NCBI GenBank assembly: GCA_030837265.1
Contig: JAUPKV010000472.1
Coordinates: 1-10,351, forward strand
Source: Methanobacteriota archaeon
GTDB taxonomy: Archaea; Halobacteriota; Methanosarcinia; Methanosarcinales; Methanosarcinaceae
Length of the DNA stretch: 10,351 bases
Reading direction: 5' to 3'
Part shown: piece after piece, positions 5,618-10,351 of the stretch
Numbering within the stretch: the first letter of the stretch is position 1
How the letters are laid out: each line of letters opens with the position of its first letter
Made by a program: the position numbers and the translations under genes
Notes under the pieces: generated by a model
The model's database searches: none
What the model was told of the DNA's origin: nothing
The model's input: the letters and a program-made list of their open reading frames with translations, nothing else

Positions 5618-6922
5618 ATGCCAGAATACTGGGATCCTGAAATTGAAACAATGCCTGTAGAAGATTTGAAAAAGCTGCAGGGAAAGAAGTTGAGAGAACT
5701 GGTAAGTTATGTGTACGAGAATTCCCCTTTCTATAAGAAAAGGTTTGACGAATATGGCGTAAAGCCGGATGACATCCGGACGTTGGAAGATATTACAAAA
5801 TTACCTTTTACATTTAAGCAGGATCTCAGGGATACATATCCTACAGGTATGTTTTGTGTCCCTAACTCAAAGCTTGCTCGTTTCCACGCCTCCTCAGGTA
5901 CGACAGGCAAGCCGACAGTTGTGGGATACACCCAGAAGGATATTGATGAATGGGCTGAGTCCCTTGCGCGCGGATTTACTTCGGTTGGCATGGGAAAGGA
6001 CGACATTCTTCAGGTGAGTTACGGATACGGACTTTTTACAGGTGGACTGGGTGCCCACTATGGAAGTGAAAAACTGGGCGCAACCGTACTTCCTACGAGT
6101 TCAGGCAACACCGAGCGCCAGATCGAACTGATGAAAGACCTTGGGATAACTGCCATAGCCTGTACACCTTCTTACTTCCTTTTTATGATTGAAACTGCAA
6201 GAAAGATGGGCATCAGCATAAAGGATGACACGAAGGTAAAAATAGGGTTCTTCGGGGCCGAACCATGGTCATTAGAACTTAAGAGAAGAATAGAAGAAGA
6301 ATCCGGGATCAAGGCCTATGATATTTACGGAACCTCAGAACTAAGTGGCCCTCTTTTTACCGAATGCTCGGAGCAGTGTGGGATACATGTCTGGGGAGAC
6401 AAGTTTCTGGTTGAGATCCTTGACCCGGAAACAGAGAAGCCTGTTCCTGACGGAGAAATTGGCGAACTCGTAATCACAACCCTCGCCAAGGAAGCTCTTC
6501 CTCTTATTCGTTATCGGGTTAAGGACCTTACCCAAAAGTTTTCTGAACCTTGCAGTTGCGGAAGAACCCATCCACGGATTACTCGTATAAGTGGGCGTTC
6601 GGATGATATGATAATAGTGCGTGGAATAAATGTATTCCCCGGACAGATCGAATCGGTCCTCATGAATATTCCTGAAGTCGGAAACCATTTCATGATAATT
6701 CTGGACAGAATTGGACCGCTTGATAATATGAAAGTTCAGATCGAAATGAATGAATCCGCCTTCAGTGACCGCATGTCTGATATGATGGCGCTTAAAAAGA
6801 AAATCGCTGGCGCGCTCAGACACGTGCTTAATCTTTCGGTAGAGGTGGAACTGGTTGAACATGGTACTCTTCCCCGCTCCGAAGGCAAATCAAAGAAGGT
6901 CATTGATAACCGGAAGATGTGA
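5618..6922 (+). CDS. paaK: Phenylacetate-CoA ligase family protein (AMP-forming aryl-acid CoA ligase)
   Basis: Adenylate-forming enzyme that makes aryl-acyl-CoA from acid, ATP and CoA. From the ATG at 5618 it has 434 residues, the usual size. The P-loop-like SSGTTGKPT is at 92-100, the acyl-adenylate motif YGTSE at 237-241, GRSDDMI at 326-332, and the C-terminal SEGKSKKV carries the likely catalytic Lys424. Four cysteines, C250/C254 and C312/C314 (PCSCGR), form a paired pattern that could bind zinc (inference). Start: GGAG (5606-5609) is 8 bases before this ATG but only 2 before an in-frame GTG at 5612. In anaerobic archaea such ligases activate arylacetates that indolepyruvate oxidoreductase can convert to arylpyruvates, allowing aromatic amino-acid salvage. 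The ACT-domain gene downstream supports a link to amino acids; exact substrate unknown. Confidence 0.92.
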   Translation: MPEYWDPEIETMPVEDLKKLQGKKLRELVSYVYENSPFYKKRFDEYGVKPDDIRTLEDITKLPFTFKQDLRDTYPTGMFCVPNSKLARFHASSGTTGKPTVVGYTQKDIDEWAESLARGFTSVGMGKDDILQVSYGYGLFTGGLGAHYGSEKLGATVLPTSSGNTERQIELMKDLGITAIACTPSYFLFMIETARKMGISIKDDTKVKIGFFGAEPWSLELKRRIEEESGIKAYDIYGTSELSGPLFTECSEQCGIHVWGDKFLVEILDPETEKPVPDGEIGELVITTLAKEALPLIRYRVKDLTQKFSEPCSCGRTHPRITRISGRSDDMIIVRGINVFPGQIESVLMNIPEVGNHFMIILDRIGPLDNMKVQIEMNESAFSDRMSDMMALKKKIAGALRHVLNLSVEVELVEHGTLPRSEGKSKKVIDNRKM

Positions 6923-6978
6923 GTGCAAGAAATAAATAAATTAAAAAAAGATTCCAACATAAAAATTAAAGCAGTTAT

Positions 6979-7075
6979 GGATAAGAATTAGGATAACTAA
7001 TTTAGAATATAAGATCAGGATAAGAATTAGGGTAACTAATTTAGAATATAAGATCAGGATAAGAGTTAAGGATTA
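6979..7075 (+). repeat. 39-base tandem repeat, about 2.4 copies
   Basis: Unit 1 (6979-7017) and unit 2 (7018-7056) are both 39 bases and differ at one position (AGGATAAC versus AGGGTAAC). A third, partial and degenerate copy begins at 7057 (GGATAAGAGTTAAGGATTA). The unit begins GGATAAGAATTAGG and ends AATATAAGATCA. It lies between the ligase and ACT genes, just before the ACT promoter. The following bases to about 7135 look like further decayed purine-rich copies (AATAAGAATCAAGG, AATCAAGAATAAG). Expansion by slippage is likely; function unknown. Confidence 0.85.
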
Positions 7076-7077
7076 GA

Positions 7078-7086
7078 TATAAAAAA
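7078..7086 (+). promoter_or_regulatory. Probable TATA box of the ACT-domain gene
   Basis: TATAAAAAA directly follows the tandem repeats and lies about 66-74 bases before the ATG at 7152, predicting a start near 7105-7110 and a purine-rich leader. Readthrough from the ligase gene is also possible, as no clear terminator separates them. Confidence 0.45.
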
Positions 7087-7151
7087 GGATCCAATAAGAA
7101 TCAAGGACAAAAATCAAGAATAAGTACAAGAAATAAAGGCAGGGTGCTGGA

Positions 7152-7589
7152 ATGGAAGACAAGATAATAAAGCAAATTTCCCTTTTTGCGGAAAATAAAC
7201 CCGGAAGACTTGCAAACATCGCTGATAAATTAAAGAGTGCAGGAATAAATATAAGAGCATTTACTATTGCCGAATCTGGAGATTTCGGGATAATCCGTAT
7301 GGTAGTGGACAATACCGATTATGCATATAATATTCTTCATAATGCAGGATTTACCGTATCCGAAACTAGTGTTCTGGGAATAGAAATGGATGACGTCCCT
7401 GGAAGTATGTCCCGTATTGCGGAAATATTTGGAAAAGCTAAGATCAACATTGATTATGCTTACGCATTTGTTACCAGGAATCAGAAGGCCCTTTTAATCA
7501 TCAGAGTTAACGAAGTTGAAAAGGCAGTTAAAACACTTGATGAGGAAAATGTCAAACTTATAGGTATGAAGGAACTTGAAAATATCTGA
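7152..7589 (+). CDS. Tandem ACT-domain amino-acid-binding protein
   Basis: A 145-residue soluble protein made of two ACT domains and nothing else. ACT 1 spans about 6-70 with the ligand-loop sequence ENKPGRLANIADKLKSAGINI; ACT 2 spans about 74-140 with MDDVPGSMSRIAEIFGKAKINI. Such stand-alone double ACT proteins bind amino acids at domain interfaces and act as sensors or as regulatory subunits of enzymes. In archaea and anaerobic bacteria they are often encoded next to phenylacetate-CoA ligase, as here, 229 bases upstream; regulation of that ligase by an aromatic amino acid is a reasonable inference, not shown. GGGTG lies a few bases before the ATG as a modest ribosome site. Confidence 0.88.
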   Translation: MEDKIIKQISLFAENKPGRLANIADKLKSAGINIRAFTIAESGDFGIIRMVVDNTDYAYNILHNAGFTVSETSVLGIEMDDVPGSMSRIAEIFGKAKINIDYAYAFVTRNQKALLIIRVNEVEKAVKTLDEENVKLIGMKELENI

Positions 7590-7640
7590 TCATGGTGGAA
7601 TAACGAGACCTTGAAAAATATTATATGAGACCAGAAGGAA

Positions 7641-7656
7641 GATTACTGACGTAATC
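7641..7656 (+). promoter_or_regulatory. Small hairpin GATTAC-TGAC-GTAATC before the DUF2103 gene
   Basis: Perfect six-base arms around a four-base loop, ending 16 bases before the ATG at 7673. It could be an operator, or an RNA hairpin in the leader of a gene that lacks an obvious ribosome site. The stem is weak and may be chance. Confidence 0.25.
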
Positions 7657-7672
7657 CTCGGTTTGACTATAA

Positions 7673-8026
7673 ATGGCGGAAAATAAAAGTAAAATAAATC
7701 AAAGTATAAAAAATTCCTCCAGGAATAAGCTCGGTGGAGCTCATACAACTGTTATAGGGGGAAGAGCTGGGAAAAAACTTATAAAGCTGATATCTCAGCA
7801 TCCCGAGATTAAAAAGGTGATTCCTTCTGTGATTTCAGTTAAGGGTATCGCAGGAGGAAATCTTACCGGAAAAGTTCTGCGTTCCGATGTCAGGGGTAAC
7901 TTAAGGCTATTACTCTCGGAAGGCAGGAGTTTTCAGGAAATAAGGCTTGTGACAACAGTTGGAACAGCTGAAGAGGGAGACAGAATAATGAACGAATTGA
8001 ATCAAAGCTTGGAAAATGCCCTCTGA
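7673..8026 (+). CDS. DUF2103 family predicted metal-binding protein
   Basis: A 117-residue soluble protein recognised as DUF2103, a family described as predicted metal-binding, with no established function. After a polar, Lys/Asn/Ser-rich N-terminus of about 18 residues, the conserved block begins with LGGAHTTVIGG (20-30, His24 a possible ligand). It continues with a helix (33-42), a short strand region with VISVKG (53-58), and RGNLRLLLSEGRSFQEIRLVTT (74-95), where GRSFQEI and the TT are family hallmarks. The start has no clear Shine-Dalgarno; no other start codon precedes the conserved block. Its stop is 23 bases before the marker 12 start, so the two are probably cotranscribed. A role in methanogen-specific metabolism alongside marker 12 is inferred from that neighbourhood only. 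Confidence 0.78.
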   Translation: MAENKSKINQSIKNSSRNKLGGAHTTVIGGRAGKKLIKLISQHPEIKKVIPSVISVKGIAGGNLTGKVLRSDVRGNLRLLLSEGRSFQEIRLVTTVGTAEEGDRIMNELNQSLENAL

Positions 8027-8035
8027 GGCGCTAAA

Positions 8036-8041
8036 GGAGTG
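8036..8041 (+). promoter_or_regulatory. Ribosome binding site for the TTG start of marker 12
   Basis: GGAGTG lies eight bases before the TTG at 8050. No ATG or GTG in this frame precedes the conserved N-terminal phosphate-binding motif, so this site supports initiation at TTG. Confidence 0.65.
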
Positions 8042-8049
8042 ACAGTTAA

Positions 8050-9030
8050 TTGGCATTTATAGGAATAGATCATGGAACGACTGCAATCCGTTTTGCATTC
8101 TTAAATGGAGATAAGGTTCTGACCTTCGAGCTTGAAAGAGCTGTGGCAGCTGCTATGTCTGAGGATGAAATCCTGGTTTCTATTGAAGAAAAGTTCGAAA
8201 TTGAACGCAAAATGATAGATTTGATTGCGTTGACATACTCAATGGGAGATGGTTTTTCCTCAATAAAAGATGTGAGGAAACTGGAAGGACGCGGGCTGAA
8301 GAGTCTGGAAGGAGCGGGAAAAAAGACAGGAGGGGGCACAAAAGTTTTTGATGCTATCCTTTACTCGAGCATTCCTGCAATAGCTATTCCTGGTCTTCAT
8401 ACGGAGAGCAAAGTGGATCCAAGAATGAAAGTATTTTCACACCTTACAAGTCCCGAAAAACTTGGGATAGCTTATCATATCCTTTGTCTTGGCTTTAAGG
8501 ATTTCGTGGTTTCCGATATAAGTTCAAATACAGTAACACTTGCCGTTGCCGATGGAATAGTAATAGGTGCAATCGATGCCTGCATATTTGCTCCCGGGAT
8601 CCATCACGGCCCTCTTGACCTTCAAGCTATCAGGGATGTAGATGGCGGACTGTTAAGCGCAAACCAGGCCTTTATAGAAGCAGGAGTTTTGAAGAAAACC
8701 CCTTACAATGATAGGGAAGAACTGCTCAATGCAGCTAAAAAAGGAGAAAGTCCGGCACTGGTAGCTCTGGATACTATCGCCCTGTTTGCTGCTATGGAAA
8801 TAGCCTCAATGCAGCTTCTCCTTAAGGATTACGGGACAAACGGAGAGATCTTTCTTGCCGGTTCCATAGCAGAAGTTGAGTATATACAAAAGAAGATAGG
8901 GGAACACCTGGGACTGGAATGTAAGTGTCTTGGGAAGTGGCATGCTGCCATTGGTTGTGCCGAAATCGCAAGGGACGTTTTTACCGGGAAGAAAGAAATT
9001 CTTGGTGTAGATGTCGAAGTTAATTTATAA
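8050..9030 (+). CDS. Methanogenesis marker protein 12 (ASKHA-fold)
   Basis: A 326-residue protein of the methanogenesis marker 12 family, conserved in methanogens and of unknown biochemical role. It has the layout of the acetate and sugar kinase/Hsc70/actin superfamily: phosphate-1 motif FIGIDHGTTAIRF at 3-15 (Asp7, Thr10, Thr11), phosphate-2-like VVSDISSNTVTLAV at 153-166 (Asp156), and an adenosine-type motif EIFLAGSIAE at 266-275. A conserved late segment WHAAIGCAEIA (297-307) resembles the second connect helix. A Gly/Lys-rich stretch (GAGKKTGGGT, 88-97) and GIHHGPLD (183-190) are family features. ATP binding and phosphotransfer or chaperone-like action are inferences from the fold. It starts at TTG with GGAGTG upstream, and follows DUF2103 by 23 bases. 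Confidence 0.92.
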   Translation: MAFIGIDHGTTAIRFAFLNGDKVLTFELERAVAAAMSEDEILVSIEEKFEIERKMIDLIALTYSMGDGFSSIKDVRKLEGRGLKSLEGAGKKTGGGTKVFDAILYSSIPAIAIPGLHTESKVDPRMKVFSHLTSPEKLGIAYHILCLGFKDFVVSDISSNTVTLAVADGIVIGAIDACIFAPGIHHGPLDLQAIRDVDGGLLSANQAFIEAGVLKKTPYNDREELLNAAKKGESPALVALDTIALFAAMEIASMQLLLKDYGTNGEIFLAGSIAEVEYIQKKIGEHLGLECKCLGKWHAAIGCAEIARDVFTGKKEILGVDVEVNL

Positions 9031-9062
9031 CATATTATTTTTGGTATTATCTGACCTTTAAG

Positions 9063-9075
9063 TTTATTCTTTTTT
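9063..9075 (+). terminator. Probable T-rich terminator after marker 12
   Basis: TTTATTC followed by six T bases (9070-9075), 33-45 bases after the marker 12 stop, fits an archaeal T-run terminator. It would close the ACT/DUF2103/marker 12 transcript. Confidence 0.5.
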
Positions 9076-9158
9076 AGTGAATCGTGAGACTGATTTTAAT
9101 CCACTACATTAGAAATCAGCCAAAATTTTTACCTATACATTTAAATGGATTTAATTCA

Positions 9159-9195
9159 TAGTAATAACTAACACAAATTATATTAGTAGTTACTA
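9159..9195 (+). promoter_or_regulatory. Twin 12-base palindromic elements and TATA-like boxes before the receptor gene
   Basis: TAGTAATAACTA (9159-9170) and TAGTAGTTACTA (9184-9195) agree at 10 of 12 positions and both have symmetric ends (TAGT/ACTA). Their centres are 25 bases apart. TATA-like boxes lie at 9140-9146 (TTTAAAT), 9176-9185 (AATTATATTA) and 9194-9200 (TATATAT), so the palindromes bracket or overlap the promoter. A repressor or activator binding both sites is plausible but unproven. Confidence 0.4.
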
Positions 9196-9222
9196 TATAT
9201 CTTACTAGGAGATGGGTAAATT

Positions 9223-10351
9223 ATGGGCTCTATAGACTCCGTTTTTGAAAAACAAAAAAGTGATGACTCATTTGAAAATTCGACATTTAATTTCATTTTT
9301 AAAGCAGAGGATATCAGCTGGCTAATAGATAACATTCCAGTGACTGTTTTCAAATCCTCAAGTAAATTGTCCTGGGGAATGGACTACTTAAGTACAAATG
9401 TAGAGAAGCTAACCGGTTATTCAAAACTGGATTTCATTGACAAAAAAGTACTGTGGTCCGATATTGTTTTTCCGGAGGACATCAATATAATCGAAAGGGC
9501 AGTAAGGAATGCTAAGAAAAACAAAAGTTCTTATCAAATTGAATACAGGATCAAGAAATCAGATGGTAGTATAGTCTTCGTTCAGGAAAAAGCTCACCTG
9601 AATTTTGATGAGAATGGAAAATTGGATTATATTTCTGGAGTATTTTTAGACTTAGGTTCGGAAGTAAAACAAAAAGAAGATTCTCTTATTTCAGTTAAAG
9701 AAGACGAAATAGTTCAGCTTAAGATGCTTCGGTCTTTTGTCGAAAGTTTGAGCCATGGCGAAATTCCTGAGCCTATTACTGAAAATTACGATGGCAACCT
9801 TAACGATGTAAAACAAAATGTCAACAACTGTATTAAAGGTTTACAGGGTCTTGTCGAGTGCAATAATATTCTGCAACGTATGGCAGTAAACGATCAAACA
9901 AAAAGTGTCGAAGGCAAGTATGTTGGCATTTACGGTTCAATGGGGGGAGCAATTAACTTAGTCCGAGCCAGAGTGCTGAATGTGACTAATGTGCTTGAAC
10001 ATCTTGCTTTAGGAAATACTTCCAGACTTGATGAGTTTAAGCAAATTGGACAGCGTAGTGAGCAGGACCGCCTGATACCGGCAATAATCAAGGCTATGGA
10101 GAATATTAACCTCCTTATTGAGGACACAGAAACGCTTGTAAACGCAGCGGTGGAAGGAAAGCTGGATACGCGGGCAGATGCATCAAGACACCAGGGGGAA
10201 TATAAGGAAGTTGTTGAGGGGGTAAATGAAACTCTTGATGCAGTTATTGGTCCTTTGAATGTAGCTGCCGAATATGTTGAGCGTATAAGCCGTGGTGAAA
10301 TTCCTGAACCTATTACTGAAAATTATAATGGCGACTTCAATGAAATTAAAA
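9223..10351 (+). CDS. Cytoplasmic PAS and multi-HAMP sensor protein, probably methyl-accepting chemotaxis type (partial, runs off right edge)
   Basis: The first 376 residues of a longer signalling protein; no stop before the window ends. No signal peptide or membrane segment is visible, so it is soluble. A PAS domain of the PAS_3 kind spans about 35-145 (YLSTNVEKLTGYS, VFPEDI, EYRIKKSDGS). A linker helix follows, then repeated HAMP-like segments: GEIPEPITENYDGNLND (179-195), a diverged unit (about 213-258), LALGNTSRL to IIKAMENINLL (261-298), AAVEGKLDTRAD to VNETLDAVI (308-342), and GEIPEPITENYNGDFNE (358-374). Similar Methanosarcina proteins end in a methyl-accepting signalling domain; a histidine kinase output is the main alternative. 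AGGAG (9207-9211) precedes the ATG by 11 bases. It is transcribed separately from marker 12. Confidence 0.85.
   Translation, partial: MGSIDSVFEKQKSDDSFENSTFNFIFKAEDISWLIDNIPVTVFKSSSKLSWGMDYLSTNVEKLTGYSKLDFIDKKVLWSDIVFPEDINIIERAVRNAKKNKSSYQIEYRIKKSDGSIVFVQEKAHLNFDENGKLDYISGVFLDLGSEVKQKEDSLISVKEDEIVQLKMLRSFVESLSHGEIPEPITENYDGNLNDVKQNVNNCIKGLQGLVECNNILQRMAVNDQTKSVEGKYVGIYGSMGGAINLVRARVLNVTNVLEHLALGNTSRLDEFKQIGQRSEQDRLIPAIIKAMENINLLIEDTETLVNAAVEGKLDTRADASRHQGEYKEVVEGVNETLDAVIGPLNVAAEYVERISRGEIPEPITENYNGDFNEIK

Noticed and set aside
6341..6862. 173-codon minus-strand ORF inside the ligase gene
   Set aside because: It is antisense to strongly conserved adenylation motifs, with no family resemblance.
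6979..7075. CRISPR array
   Set aside because: The 39-base units are directly abutting with no variable spacers.
9212..9235. Short ORF (ATG to TAG) overlapping the receptor start
   Set aside because: Only seven codons, and AGGAG abuts its ATG too closely to act as a ribosome site for it.

Overview
The window looks like chromosomal DNA of a Methanosarcina-type methanogenic archaeon. It carries a methanogenesis marker 12 protein, archaeal prefoldin beta, an archaeal-type M42 (TET) aminopeptidase and two families found mainly in archaea (DUF2119, DUF2103). It also has a secreted papain-like protease with a lectin-like domain, a phenylacetate-CoA ligase next to an ACT-domain protein, and a large receptor with repeated HAMP-like segments. 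Long AT-rich intergenic regions with TATA boxes and purine-rich ribosome sites fit the same lineage. No rRNA, tRNA, CRISPR array or insertion sequence was seen.

Left part (1-3700): a minus-strand cysteine protease runs off the left edge. Its reading frame breaks near position 140: the natural C-terminal sequence continues open to base 1 in another frame, so the gene is either frameshifted or carries a one-base sequence error. A 385-base AT-rich divergent spacer with several inverted repeats separates it from a plus-strand DUF2119 gene, whose visible residues resemble a small M14-type zinc carboxypeptidase. That gene converges, 29 bases apart, on an M42 aminopeptidase on the minus strand.

Middle (3700-5617): a divergent promoter region with a perfect inverted repeat leads to prefoldin beta and then a DHH-DHHA1 phosphoesterase, which has its own TATA box. 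An AT-rich spacer with a T-rich terminator follows.

Right part (5618-9030): phenylacetate-CoA ligase, a spacer with a 39-base tandem repeat, a double-ACT protein, a DUF2103 protein and methanogenesis marker 12, all on the plus strand. The ligase and ACT protein plausibly form a unit for salvage or activation of aryl acids and its amino-acid sensing. DUF2103 and marker 12 are 23 bases apart and probably cotranscribed. After a T-rich terminator and a promoter with two similar 12-base palindromes, a soluble PAS plus multi-HAMP signalling protein starts at 9223 and is cut by the right edge.

The best leads are the frameshifted protease, the DUF2119 protein as a candidate metallo-carboxypeptidase, the DUF2103-marker 12 pair, and the arrays of palindromes and repeats in the spacers. 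Nothing here clearly amounts to a wholly new multi-gene system.
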